The notes beneath the pieces are model-generated. The model searched no databases, was not told where the DNA came from, and was given only the letters and a program-made list of their open reading frames with translations. From a virus, in IMG/VR virus record IMGVR_UViG_3300027987_000038, positions 1-47,758 of that record: a stretch of DNA of 47,758 nt; one strand, written 5' to 3'. How positions within the stretch are numbered: position 1 is the stretch's first letter; every line of letters starts with the position of its first letter. The position numbers and the translations under genes are program-made. Positions 24,109-32,464 of this stretch are shown here, one piece after another.

Positions 24109-26031
24109 TTACCCCTTTCGGTAGCGCTTCCCTTCCCACGACTCGGCTTTGATCGGACAGCCGAGCGCCCAATCGGGCGGGAAGGTCAACAGGGTGTTGA
24201 ATTGTGCGAGGCTACCGAACTCCTGCGGCACCTCCGTTATCACTTCATCGTGCACGGTGAAGATAACCTTGTACCCCTCTGCCTCTAGCTGACGCATGCC
24301 GTTGAGCATAATGTCACGAGACGCGGCTTGCACTGCGTTCTCGGTCAGCAGCCCACCGTACAGGTCGCGGCGCTCCCACTGATGCGTGTAAGAGTTGGTT
24401 GCCATTGCTGTGACGGCTAACTGCATAGCGCCCCACGGTGTTTCCTTCTCCACCAACCGTGCGTGCGGGTAACACAACGCTCTCCCGCTCGGCAGTACCA
24501 TCCAGAGGTGACCAGCCTTGAAGACAAACATGCAGCGGTTAGTTTTGAACACCTCGCCGGGATACTGCACGGCATTCACTGCAGCGTTCTCCAGTGCCTT
24601 CCACAATGTGGGTATACGACTGTATCGTTTTCGGTACCATTCGATGAACGCTTTGGCCTCCTCATCGGTCAGGTCAATACCGTACACATCGTGCGCCATC
24701 TTCTGGAACTTCCGCCAACCCATGCCGAACCCGGCACCGAGTATCACCGCTTTGCCGTGCTGACGCGTGGTGTTGAACTCGTCGGCTGTCGCTTGGTACA
24801 CGTCGATGCCTTGGTCGAACATCATCACAAGGTCATACTGCCCCGCGAGCCACGCTGTGACACGCGCCTCGATTGCGGAGTAGTCGCCAGCCATCAACTT
24901 GTGCCCCGGCTCTGCAATAATCATGTGACGCAGCAGAGACGAGACCATGTCGATTGGGTTCGCGTAGATGTCCAGCACGTCGTAAGGTACGCCGGTCAAG
25001 ATTGGGTGAATGAACATCTCGGGGTTCTTGACATTGCCCCGAGGGAAGTTGTGCGGCTGCACGAGTCGTCCAGCCCACCGTCCGGTCGCGGCCCCGTGGT
25101 ACTGCAGGAGCCCATGTAAGCGACCGTCAGCATTTACCACTGCCAACATCTTGTCCAGCTTCGCTATCGACGCCTTGCCGCCCTCCGACCGAGCTATCAA
25201 TACCTGCTCGACCTCATGCGGCAGATCCTTCTTCAAGTACTCCTGCAGAGTTGTGGCGCGCAGATCGGGGATGTCGCATCCTTGCTCGCGTAGCCAGTTC
25301 TGCATCTTGCCAACTTGCGTAACTGCGGTGACGTCACCGTCTGTGTGTAGCGCAATGGCTTTGTTCGCCCGCCCTATGCCTTCGTACGCAACGTCGCGTG
25401 CGCGTCGCACTAGGTTTGCATCGAGCTTAATGCCTCTGTCGTTGATCTTCTGATCTAACAGGTAGGCTTCCCGCTCCGAGATGTCTAGGCGACGAGTGTG
25501 GAGCGCAACCGTGCGCTCCACGACGACGTCTTGCATGCAGTACGAGAACAATTGTTCCTTCTTCTCGTCCTCGTCCCACCAGACAGGCTCGCCCTTATCG
25601 AACCGGCGCGGCTTAGTCATTTGTAGCGCGAGCTTGCGCCCGGCCATGTCCTTCTCCACGTCGAGCCCGAGAGCGAGTGCAGCCCTCTCCAGTGAGCCGG
25701 GCAGTCCCATCGCTAGCGCGTCGGCCATAGAACAGAAGAACCGTTCGCGTGGTAGCGTGGGGAACCCGTAGCGCTCAACACCGACTGTGTTCCAGATGAT
25801 GCGCTCGAACTGTGCATTCCATGCGCGAATGTCCAATCCCTCTACTTCGAGCCAGTAAAGCAGGTCCGAGGGGAAAGGATCGCCGGGCACCCAGATGTTT
25901 GGTTCTAGGTCACCCTTGCTGTACGCCATGCACCACAAGTCCGTCGAAGGATCTTCGGCGTACCTGTATACGCCAGCCGATTTCAGGTTGACGACCGAGC
26001 GCGTTTCGAAGTCGATGCTGACCGAGTTCAT
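24109..26031 (-). CDS. Family A DNA polymerase with 3'-5' exonuclease
   Basis: The 640-residue protein lacks a 5' nuclease domain. Exonuclease motifs are IDFETRS (residues 6-12) and WNAQFE (about 75). Polymerase motif A is GDYSAIEARV (about 380), motif B RQHGKAVILGAGFGMG (about 420-437) and motif C FTVHDEV (about 590). In the O-helix, the residue matching E. coli Pol I Phe762 is Leu431 and that matching Tyr766 is Phe. Together with the primase/helicase and ssDNA-binding protein it forms the phage replisome. ATG at 26031 overlaps the stop of the upstream gene. Confidence 0.92.
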   Translation of the reverse strand: MNSVSIDFETRSVVNLKSAGVYRYAEDPSTDLWCMAYSKGDLEPNIWVPGDPFPSDLLYWLEVEGLDIRAWNAQFERIIWNTVGVERYGFPTLPRERFFCSMADALAMGLPGSLERAALALGLDVEKDMAGRKLALQMTKPRRFDKGEPVWWDEDEKKEQLFSYCMQDVVVERTVALHTRRLDISEREAYLLDQKINDRGIKLDANLVRRARDVAYEGIGRANKAIALHTDGDVTAVTQVGKMQNWLREQGCDIPDLRATTLQEYLKKDLPHEVEQVLIARSEGGKASIAKLDKMLAVVNADGRLHGLLQYHGAATGRWAGRLVQPHNFPRGNVKNPEMFIHPILTGVPYDVLDIYANPIDMVSSLLRHMIIAEPGHKLMAGDYSAIEARVTAWLAGQYDLVMMFDQGIDVYQATADEFNTTRQHGKAVILGAGFGMGWRKFQKMAHDVYGIDLTDEEAKAFIEWYRKRYSRIPTLWKALENAAVNAVQYPGEVFKTNRCMFVFKAGHLWMVLPSGRALCYPHARLVEKETPWGAMQLAVTAMATNSYTHQWERRDLYGGLLTENAVQAASRDIMLNGMRQLEAEGYKVIFTVHDEVITEVPQEFGSLAQFNTLLTFPPDWALGCPIKAESWEGKRYRKG

Positions 26032-26624
26032 TATAGCATGCTTGCTATGTCAGCCAGCGGGTCTCCGCTCATCGGCACCGGAGCCTCGTCCACTGTGTCG
26101 AACTCATCCTTCGCGGCGACGCGATTGTCCAACCGCTCGCCGGTACGCAAGTACTGGATGTTGTTCAGCGCGAAGCTGACGCCCTTGTTGCCGTTGCGGT
26201 CGTACGCAAACGCTGTGATGCTGGCGCGAACGATGCAGCCCGCGAACAACTGGTCGCGGTCGGTCAACTCCATCGGCTTGCCGTCTGCGCCAGCGGTCGG
26301 CAGCACGATGCCCGGCTTGTTCTTGCTGCGGGCGTTGACGAACGTCGAGCCCTCGGGGTAACCCTTCGCGGCCCAATCGGTGCGGAACGGCATGCGGATC
26401 TGCCCTAGCTGCAGCATCTCCTTGAACTTGTCGCCCCACTTGGCGAGACCAGCGGTCAACGCGGCGCGCTGCAACGCTGTGAGATCGGTACCCTGCGCGA
26501 AGACGAACGACGCGGAGTACTTCGGCTCGTCTGTCCCGTTCTTACCTGCGTACGGCTCCCAGATGTACGGGTACGAAATCATCGCTTCGGGAGTTACGAC
26601 GCGGGTGGTTTCCTGTGTTGACAT
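26031..26624 (-). CDS. DUF2815-type ssDNA-binding protein
   Basis: The 197-residue product begins with VVTPEAMISYPYIWEPYAG and continues with YSASFVFAQGTDL, MPFRTDWAAKGYPEGSTFVN and GCIVRASITAFAYDRNGNKGVSF, all typical of DUF2815, an OB-fold phage ssDNA-binding family. The C terminus is acidic with hydrophobic residues, as in T7 gp2.5, which may contact the polymerase. It lies between the polymerase and nuclease genes, with GGAGAAG before the ATG. Confidence 0.85.
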   Translation of the reverse strand: MSTQETTRVVTPEAMISYPYIWEPYAGKNGTDEPKYSASFVFAQGTDLTALQRAALTAGLAKWGDKFKEMLQLGQIRMPFRTDWAAKGYPEGSTFVNARSKNKPGIVLPTAGADGKPMELTDRDQLFAGCIVRASITAFAYDRNGNKGVSFALNNIQYLRTGERLDNRVAAKDEFDTVDEAPVPMSGDPLADIASML

Positions 26625-26625
26625 T

Positions 26626-27819
26626 TCACTTCTCCTCTGGTGTATCGGGGTGAGGCAGCAACGGGAACTCAGTTCCTTTCGTCACTGCGGGACGTGGATC
26701 ACTCTCCTCTGCGAGAGTGACGCCCGACGAGCGCTTTTCGATGATGTCGTCGGGGATTCGATTCTTGCCCAGCTTCTTCTCTAGCTGTGCCGGTGACATG
26801 AACTCATGATTCTGGATGTCGGATGGCTTGAGACCAATCTCACCCGCCCACTCGCACAGTTCATCTTCGCTCGTCCAGTGACGGTACGCGCGCTTGTTCA
26901 CCAGCTTGAAGCCGGGTACTGCTCCTCCTGATTCCAGCACCTCTGTTGCATGGGCTCGCACTTGTCGCGCCCACTCTTCGAGGTCAGGTATGCGTTCGAG
27001 CACCCACTGCAACTCTTCAGGGGAGAGAGTTTCTGGAGCGGGAGGCCCGCTCTGCTCAGTGACGCCGAACTCTTGTTGTGCAACTGCGAGGCTTTCGTTC
27101 GCCTTGGCTACGCAGATCGGAGCGGCGCGGCACCACCGGCACCAACTGCCGGTACTAAGCGGCGCGTTCGGATCTGTCGTTCGCTCTGCTGCATCGAGCA
27201 GATCGAGGGCGAACTCTTGTAACTCCTCCAGCGTGTACTCGATTGTACGCACCTTGCCGTCAACGTGGTCGATGCGCGGCTGCACGATGGTCAGTTGTAC
27301 CTTGGAGACCTCGGAGCCGGGCATCATCTTCTCCAACAGCAACAGCGCGCCCAACGCGTAGTACATCAGTTGCGGGTTGTCAACTACATCTACGAACACT
27401 CCCTTGCCGTACTTCAGATCGACTACTCGCAGTAGCTTCTCGTTCAGCTTGTACGCAATGAAGTCCGCAGTGCCAAACATCGGCGCGGGTGGGTCCAGTG
27501 CGTCGAGCGAGAACTGCTGCTCAACCCAAATGGCTGCGCTCACCGCAGCCTCGTAGCACACATCTAGGTACATCGTGACGGCTTCGATCATATCGGAGTC
27601 AACCACGACGTCGCCGTAGATCGCAGTGCCAAGGTACGTGCTGGGCAACTTCTCCATCTTCAAGCAGCGCTCTGCTAGCGCGTGCGCAGCGGAGCCCTCG
27701 ATGGCGTGCTCAGACGGTTGACCTTCAACCTGCTCCAGCTTCTCGTACAGTCGCACGGAGCCGGGGCAGTTGATCCAGCGGTGGGACGATGACGCCCCGA
27801 GTGCTGCGTGCTTACTCAT
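26626..27819 (-). CDS. DUF2800 PD-(D/E)XK nuclease with likely Fe-S cluster
   Basis: The 397-residue product has the nuclease core FGTADF (Asp119) and VVDLKYGKG (Asp134, Lys136), typical of DUF2800, a RecB/Cas4-like group in phage replication modules. Four cysteines, Cys18 (INCPGS) and Cys227, Cys230, Cys236 (WCRWCRAAPIC), have the C-xn-C-x2-C-x5-C spacing of AddB/Cas4 iron-sulfur nucleases. It may process DNA ends in recombination-dependent replication. It ends two bases before the ssDNA-binding gene. Confidence 0.82.
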   Translation of the reverse strand: MSKHAALGASSSHRWINCPGSVRLYEKLEQVEGQPSEHAIEGSAAHALAERCLKMEKLPSTYLGTAIYGDVVVDSDMIEAVTMYLDVCYEAAVSAAIWVEQQFSLDALDPPAPMFGTADFIAYKLNEKLLRVVDLKYGKGVFVDVVDNPQLMYYALGALLLLEKMMPGSEVSKVQLTIVQPRIDHVDGKVRTIEYTLEELQEFALDLLDAAERTTDPNAPLSTGSWCRWCRAAPICVAKANESLAVAQQEFGVTEQSGPPAPETLSPEELQWVLERIPDLEEWARQVRAHATEVLESGGAVPGFKLVNKRAYRHWTSEDELCEWAGEIGLKPSDIQNHEFMSPAQLEKKLGKNRIPDDIIEKRSSGVTLAEESDPRPAVTKGTEFPLLPHPDTPEEK

Positions 27820-28249
27820 TCATCGCCTTGATGAAGTCGGCGTACTGCTCCTTCGCGAGTCCTGAGACACGCTTGACGCCAAACTTCTTCAACAGCTTCA
27901 GCGCTTCCCCTGTGTTCGTGCGCTGAACGAAAGCGGTGAATGCGGTGCGCACCTGCTCGACCGTTACTTCTCCGACTGCTGGGGCGGGCTCTGGGGCAGG
28001 CTCTGCCACTCCTTGTTCCACCTCCGGTGTCGGATCGGAAACAGTTCCTGCAGCCTGCGCTGCATCTTCGATGTCGGACTGAGCAGGATCGACTGCAGCT
28101 TTCTTTCGCGTCCGGCGACGCTTCGGAGCAGGGCTCTCTGCCACGGCAGCAGCGGCGGCAGTCCCATCAACGCCAACAGCCGTTCCATTGAGCATTGCCA
28201 ACACATGAACTACCTCCTTCTGGTTCATGGGATCAAACGTCAGTTGCAT
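27812..28249 (-). CDS. Hypothetical protein with Ala/Pro linker
   Basis: The 145-residue product has a short N-terminal domain (TFDPMNQKEVVHVLAML), a long low-complexity Ala/Pro/Glu linker with a basic patch (KRRRTRKKAA), and a C-terminal helical domain (VRTAFTAFVQRTNTGEALKL, KFGVKRVSGLAKEQYADFI). The C-terminal domain recurs next to phage replication nucleases in my experience of such operons. It overlaps both neighbours, so it belongs to the replication operon. Confidence 0.65.
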   Translation of the reverse strand: MQLTFDPMNQKEVVHVLAMLNGTAVGVDGTAAAAAVAESPAPKRRRTRKKAAVDPAQSDIEDAAQAAGTVSDPTPEVEQGVAEPAPEPAPAVGEVTVEQVRTAFTAFVQRTNTGEALKLLKKFGVKRVSGLAKEQYADFIKAMNE

Positions 28250-29513
28250 TCTGTTCTCCTGTGCCGTCTAGGGTTGCGGTTGTCATCAACGTCTTACGTA
28301 TGTTGATGCCAGTGATTGGATCATCGAGTGTACCGGCGAGGTAAGCCACGCGGGCAGTGACGGTGTCTGCCTTCTGGCCGATGCGTCGGATGCGCGCAAT
28401 CGCTTGCGAGTTCTCCTCGGGCGTCCACGACGGTTCCACGATGATGACATCCTGCGCAGCAGTGAGCGTGATACCAACCCCGCCCGCTGTTATCTGAGAC
28501 AGGAACACTTGATGAGTTTCCTCTTTCTGGAAAGTGGAAACTCGGCGCGTGCGCTCTGCTGCAGGCACTGAGCCGTCTATGCGCAGCACGCCGTACTGCT
28601 GCCAAGCGTCCTCCAGATAGTCAAGCACCTCCCGGTGGTAAGCGAACACAACGATCTTGACGTGCGGGTTGTCCCGCAGTTGGTCGGTCACGATTGGCGC
28701 AACCAGCTTGGCCTTGTGTGCTCCGAGCAACCGTCTCGTCGTCGCGGTATGTTCACTCTGCGGGGGAAGCTCGCCGTACTCCAACGCAGCGCTGTCCTCC
28801 ATGACGTCGAGCATCATGGCAAGCTCGTCGGATATGACGCCCTTGAGGGGCATCCTCTGCAGGTTCAGCTTGGGTAACTCTAGCTCCACCATGTCGAACG
28901 TGCGCCGCAGCATGAAGCCACTCTCGAAGAGTAGCTTGCGCAGCAGCGGGACGTTCTTCGCTCCGAACACCTGCGGCCCGTAGTCACCCTGTCGCCAGTA
29001 AGCGAAGGTGTTGAGCCAATCTCGATAGCTGGTGATGCCGTGCTCCCGAAGAAGATCGGGACGGAGATACTTGACCGGCGTCCACAACTCGTGCACGCCG
29101 TTCGGCATGGGAGTGCCTGACAAGAGCCACACAGCCTGAGTGGATTGGGCGAGACCGGCGAGCACGGCTTTCGTGCGTTTTGTAGTCAAGCCCTTCAGGT
29201 AGTGTCCCTCATCGCAGATGAGAAGTGTAGGGTGGAAGTCAGCGACCTCTTCGCGCACCGCAATGTTGCGAGCGTACTTGTCGTAACTGTACACCTTGAA
29301 TGTGCGACGCCAATCGCTCCAGAACTTAATCTCTTCCTCCCACGAGCCAATGACAGAGGCAGGGCAAAGCACAACGATCCGCGAGTGGTCTGCTGCGGTC
29401 GCGGCAACGATGGCTTGGATTGTCTTCCCTAGCCCCATGACGTCGGCTAGGTATGCGCGCCTGCGGCTAGCTAGCCACTTCGCGCCGGTCACCTGAAACG
29501 GGTACAACCCCAC
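28233..29513 (-). CDS. SNF2-type helicase
   Basis: The 426-residue product starts at GTG 29513 (GAGGAGG ribosome site) and opens with LYPFQVTGAKWLASRRRAYLADVMGLGKT. Motifs are Walker A MGLGKT (residues 26-31), motif II DEGH, motif III SGTPMPN and motif VI QAIARIRRIGQ, as in SNF2/SMARCAL1-like DNA translocases common in phage replication modules. It probably remodels forks or recombination intermediates. A promoter lies about 27 bases upstream, so it likely heads a transcript that covers the replication genes. Confidence 0.88.
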   Translation of the reverse strand: MGLYPFQVTGAKWLASRRRAYLADVMGLGKTIQAIVAATAADHSRIVVLCPASVIGSWEEEIKFWSDWRRTFKVYSYDKYARNIAVREEVADFHPTLLICDEGHYLKGLTTKRTKAVLAGLAQSTQAVWLLSGTPMPNGVHELWTPVKYLRPDLLREHGITSYRDWLNTFAYWRQGDYGPQVFGAKNVPLLRKLLFESGFMLRRTFDMVELELPKLNLQRMPLKGVISDELAMMLDVMEDSAALEYGELPPQSEHTATTRRLLGAHKAKLVAPIVTDQLRDNPHVKIVVFAYHREVLDYLEDAWQQYGVLRIDGSVPAAERTRRVSTFQKEETHQVFLSQITAGGVGITLTAAQDVIIVEPSWTPEENSQAIARIRRIGQKADTVTARVAYLAGTLDDPITGINIRKTLMTTATLDGTGEQNATDV

Positions 29514-29539
29514 TGTGCCTCCTCTCGGCGTAGACCATA

Positions 29540-29568
29540 AATTTACCTAGTTTCCATCGCTAACGCAA
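29540..29568 (-). promoter_or_regulatory. Promoter for the replication genes
   Basis: On the minus strand TTGCGT (29568-29563), 17-bp spacer and TAAATT (29545-29540) in CTAGGTAAATTTATGG. It shares the motif with 10829, 42473 and 43434. A transcript starting near 29533 would have a short leader before the helicase GTG at 29513. It lies partly over the 3' end of the preceding gene. Confidence 0.65.
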
Positions 29569-29776
29569 GGCCCCGCCTTTTCTTAGCCTTCATGAACCGG
29601 TAGGCTCGTTTGATGTCAACGCGCCGGGGAATTGCGCGTATGAGGTTGCCAGCTTTCGTGCGCTTGTACACTCCCTCTGCTGGCAGGTAACCGATGTGTC
29701 CCGGTGGTGCCATGCCACGCGGGCGACCGATCCAGATAGGACCGTAAGGTGCTCCTCGTGATTCAATCTTCGGCAC
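29543..29776 (-). CDS. Basic small protein
   Basis: From GTG 29776 (GAGGGGG ribosome site, overlapping the previous stop) the product is 77 residues and basic, with YGPIWIGRPRGMAPPGHIGYLPAEGVYKRT and a C-terminal KRAYRFMKAKKRRG helix. A longer in-frame ATG at 29809 is possible but overlaps the membrane-protein gene more. It might bind DNA or RNA; no family recognised. Confidence 0.55.
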   Translation of the reverse strand: MPKIESRGAPYGPIWIGRPRGMAPPGHIGYLPAEGVYKRTKAGNLIRAIPRRVDIKRAYRFMKAKKRRGLALAMETR

Positions 29777-30026
29777 GGAACACCCCCTCGGGGAGCATGC
29801 GGATACCATGCCCCAACATGTGACGGTTGTAGCGCACTTCTAGTGCAGACTGTCGCGCTGCGATTGCGCGTATCTCAACGCGCATACTGTCCACTGACTC
29901 GATGCACTGCGCTAGCGCAGTGTCGATCTGCTGAATCATCTGCGCGTTGCCTATGGCTATCATCAGCGTGATGAAGACTGCTGCTATCAAGCCATAGATG
30001 CACAGACGTGCGTATGAATCTTTCAT
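29763..30026 (-). CDS. Single-TM small protein
   Basis: The 87-residue product has one transmembrane helix near the N terminus (LCIYGLIAAVFITLMIAIGNA, residues about 7-27) and a helical, probably coiled-coil, soluble part (MIQQIDTALAQCIESVDSMRVEIRAIAAR). ATG 30026 is preceded by GAAAGGTG and overlaps the upstream small ORF (ATGA). Early membrane proteins of this kind may alter host envelope functions; no specific role seen. Confidence 0.6.
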   Translation of the reverse strand: MKDSYARLCIYGLIAAVFITLMIAIGNAQMIQQIDTALAQCIESVDSMRVEIRAIAARQSALEVRYNRHMLGHGIRMLPEGVFRAED

Positions 30027-30187
30027 TGCACCTTTCTCGCTTTCTTGATGCCGTGGGGTAGCTTCGGGTGACGCCACTTGCCACGGCTCGGGTCTTCGTG
30101 CATGTCTCCGTGCATCGCTTTGAGTTTGCACGACAGGGTGCCCCGAGTTTCGGGGCACCTTGCTTGTCGGTCGTAATCACTACGCAT
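30023..30187 (-). CDS. Possible small basic protein
   Basis: A 54-residue frame from ATG 30187, overlapping the stop of the SH3-like gene and ending ATGA on the next gene. Its C-terminal 30 residues (from ATG 30115: MHGDMHEDPSRGKWRHPKLP...) look more protein-like than its start, which runs through a strong inverted repeat. Either the shorter or the longer form could be real; weak evidence. Confidence 0.35.
   Translation of the reverse strand: MRSDYDRQARCPETRGTLSCKLKAMHGDMHEDPSRGKWRHPKLPHGIKKARKVQ
30137..30159. other. Strong inverted repeat
   Basis: GGTGCCCCGA (30137-30146) and TCGGGGCACC (30150-30159) form a perfect 10-pair stem on a 3-base loop. There is no T-tract on either strand, so it is not a standard intrinsic terminator. 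It lies in a poorly supported ORF between two better-supported small genes and may act as an attenuator or processing site. Confidence 0.6.
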
Positions 30188-30398
30188 GCTGCAGAACCTC
30201 GACGTAGTTGGTATCCCACAGGAAACCACCAGCGTTGGTTTTGTTGCCCACGACTGTGATTTCCCCATACTTCACTCCGGTGGCAATTCCTACTTGTCCG
30301 GTATGTTTTTCGCATACCCAACAGTTGGGATCATAGTCTGCGCACATTGGGAGGATCATCACGACGTCTCCCTCTTGTGGTTCTCTCTTTGCTGGCAT
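30180..30398 (-). CDS. Small SH3-like protein
   Basis: The 72-residue product (EGDVVMILPMCADYDPNCWVCEKHTGQVGIATGVKYGEITVVGNK) has the alternating strands and glycine turns of a small SH3/KOW-like barrel and three cysteines. Such proteins are common in early regions. Its ATG overlaps the previous stop by one base. Binding partner unknown. Confidence 0.6.
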   Translation of the reverse strand: MPAKREPQEGDVVMILPMCADYDPNCWVCEKHTGQVGIATGVKYGEITVVGNKTNAGGFLWDTNYVEVLQHA

Positions 30399-30790
30399 TA
30401 GTTATGGCCTCCTAGACCTAGCTCGTTGGTGAGGACGTGAACCTTGTGCTCCAGCGCTTCGAGTCGCGCCTTGTTCGCGTCGTAATGTCCGACTTGCCGC
30501 TTGCCTCGCTCGACGAAGTGGCGCAGGAACTTGCCCATGAACACCGAGCCGGTCACCGTGCACACTACGTACAACAGCGACGCGCCGACTACCGTCCAAC
30601 TGAAGCCGTTGTTCGCCGCTGCGAAGAACACCTTGTCGAACGTGAAGAATGTGGCAATTAGCCAGATGCCGTTCGAGAAGATGGCCGCGAAGCCGTGGTA
30701 CCAATCGCTCCCACTGTTGCGGGCGCGACTGACCCATGTGAACGCTGCGTTCTGCGCGAGCAGTAGCAACGCCCAGAGTAGATATGTCAT
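30398..30790 (-). CDS. Multi-pass membrane protein
   Basis: The 130-residue product has about three transmembrane helices: residues 2-20, 38-58 (IWLIATFFTFDKVFF) and 66-88 (TVVGASLLYVVCTVTGSVFMG). A charged coiled-coil C terminus follows (ANKARLEALEHKVHVL). The SRARNSGS segment recurs in phage early membrane proteins. A role in modifying the host membrane or excluding other phages is a guess. Overlaps both neighbours by 1-4 bases. Confidence 0.6.
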   Translation of the reverse strand: MTYLLWALLLLAQNAAFTWVSRARNSGSDWYHGFAAIFSNGIWLIATFFTFDKVFFAAANNGFSWTVVGASLLYVVCTVTGSVFMGKFLRHFVERGKRQVGHYDANKARLEALEHKVHVLTNELGLGGHN

Positions 30791-31038
30791 GCCTCACCTC
30801 CGAAGAGGTTGGCAATGAACATCATGAAGTTGGCAACGTCTGCCGCCTCGCCGCGCACTTCTGCGTGGTATCCCATCTTCAGGGCGTGGATTAGTTCATC
30901 CAATTCCTGATACGCCCGCTCTGCAAAGTACACCAGATTGCGCGGGTCGTCCCAGCCGGTCTTGTGTGAATTGAGATCCAGCTTCTCCTGCATTGCTGTG
31001 ACGAACGCAGCTAACGCCTTCGCTTGTGAATCCGTCAT
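30787..31038 (-). CDS. MazG-like protein
   Basis: The 83-residue helical product carries ERAYQELDELIHALKMG and EVRGEAADVANFMMFIANL, which resemble the metal-binding E..E...E..D helices of MazG/NTP pyrophosphohydrolase-like proteins in phages. It is short for a full enzyme and may act as a dimer. It could hydrolyse non-canonical or alarmone nucleotides. It overlaps its upstream neighbour by 4 bases. Confidence 0.55.
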   Translation of the reverse strand: MTDSQAKALAAFVTAMQEKLDLNSHKTGWDDPRNLVYFAERAYQELDELIHALKMGYHAEVRGEAADVANFMMFIANLFGGEA

Positions 31039-31250
31039 CGTGCCTCCCTGAAGTTACGGACGCGGGCCATCATGTTGAGGAACTCTCCCACATCTTGATC
31101 GTGCAGTTCGATCACGTTGGCGTTGCGGAAAACGATAATCAATTCTTCGTTTGAGTCCGCATCCTTCTCGTTGCTCTTGGAGTCTGTGTCGTAGTCAATC
31201 CTGACCGGACCATCCTCCACGCGGATGTGCTTGCGCTTCGAGATTATCAC
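31035..31250 (-). CDS. Hypothetical acidic small protein
   Basis: The 71-residue product has a basic start (MIISKRKHIRVEDG), an acidic middle (DYDTDSKSNEKDADSNEE) and a final strand-helix (LIIVFRNANVIELHDQDVGEFLNMMARVRNF). No membrane segment or known motif. It overlaps the MazG-like gene start by 4 bases, so it is probably coupled to it. Confidence 0.55.
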   Translation of the reverse strand: MIISKRKHIRVEDGPVRIDYDTDSKSNEKDADSNEELIIVFRNANVIELHDQDVGEFLNMMARVRNFREAR

Positions 31251-31266
31251 TGAGTTGTCTCCTCTG

Positions 31267-32463
31267 CTACTCGGGGTTGAACTCGTGGATGCCGAGCACG
31301 CCGCCGCTCTTGCGGTACACGAGAGCAGTCGCGGTGCGTCGGTGCTTGTATCCTTCGGTGTAGTGCCAAGAGTCCTCTGGCGTCAGACCGGGGAGCGAAC
31401 GCACGCGTACGGCTCGCCCTTCCCACAACTCCTCTGACGGATCGCCCAGCCAAACCTTGGCCATGCCGATGTGGTTGTGCCCAACGTGCCACTCGCGGTG
31501 GGTGGTGCTCGCCCACATCTCGGGCGGCGACTCGGTCGCCATGATGGACACGAGGTTGTCACGCTTGCGCTTGAACTCCTCGCCGTGCGTGAACGCTAGC
31601 AGGTTCTTGCCGTACTGCCAGTACTTGCGCTTGTTCGGCCCGTAGATGATCTCCACGCGCTTGTCGTTGCGATACCATGCGTTCAGCACCTCGCCTAACT
31701 TGTAGACGGTCTGCTCGTCATGGTTGCCCGGCACCATGATGACTGTGACCGGCGCAATCTCTCGCGCGGCGTCGATCAACTCCACAACGGCACGACGACC
31801 GTGCGTGAACATACGCGCCAGCCGCGTGTCGATGTCCTGCTGCGTGCCCCGCGTGGTTGTCGCACCCTTGCCGCCTACGGCGAGAGTGTCTACATGGAAC
31901 AGGTCGTTCCCCAGCGGGATTAGAATGTGCTCGATGTTGTACTTCTCATACACAGCAAGCAACTCCCGCCCCGCATTCGAGAAGTCGCGCACCGCGATCT
32001 CGCTGTCATACGGGACGCCGCACTCTTTGCCCCACGCAAGCATTCCGATGTGCGGATCGAAGATCGCGATTTCCAACAGCGCGGGCTCCTTGCCGCCGAA
32101 CACCTTGGGCGTGCGCGGTCGCTTGTACGCCTTGGGCGCGTGCTTCTGCATGTCCTTCACGGCCCACTGCCATACACGCTTCATCACGTTGACCTTGTCG
32201 AGTGGCTCGCGTGGCTTGAGTGTGGCGCGCACTTGGTACAACGTGACGACGCCCTTCTCCACTGAGTGTTGCTCCCACGAGTTGACGCGGAACGCGACGA
32301 TTTCGTACTGGTCGGAGTAGACTTGCTTCTCTCCCTTGATCTCGATGTAGTGCCAGGGGATGCCGAAGAACGTGTACAACTGTTCCTGCGACGTGATTCG
32401 CTTGCGCGAAGTTCCACTGACCTCCACCGTGCCGTCGTCCTTCTGTGTTGCTAGTTTGTCCAA
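31267..32463 (-). CDS. Calcineurin-like metallophosphoesterase
   Basis: The 398-residue product shows all metal-ligand motifs of the calcineurin/Mre11 family: D136-P-H138, GND at 185-187, GNHD at 246-249, His293 (FTHGEE) and GHNH at 328-331. An N-terminal region of about 100 residues, with ITSQEQLYTFFGIPWHYIEI, is extra. Likely a DNA exonuclease/phosphodiesterase acting in replication or host DNA breakdown, as in other phages. The neighbour just downstream is a resolvase-like nuclease, which supports a DNA-processing role. Confidence 0.82.
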   Translation of the reverse strand: MDKLATQKDDGTVEVSGTSRKRITSQEQLYTFFGIPWHYIEIKGEKQVYSDQYEIVAFRVNSWEQHSVEKGVVTLYQVRATLKPREPLDKVNVMKRVWQWAVKDMQKHAPKAYKRPRTPKVFGGKEPALLEIAIFDPHIGMLAWGKECGVPYDSEIAVRDFSNAGRELLAVYEKYNIEHILIPLGNDLFHVDTLAVGGKGATTTRGTQQDIDTRLARMFTHGRRAVVELIDAAREIAPVTVIMVPGNHDEQTVYKLGEVLNAWYRNDKRVEIIYGPNKRKYWQYGKNLLAFTHGEEFKRKRDNLVSIMATESPPEMWASTTHREWHVGHNHIGMAKVWLGDPSEELWEGRAVRVRSLPGLTPEDSWHYTEGYKHRRTATALVYRKSGGVLGIHEFNPE

Positions 32464-32464
32464 G

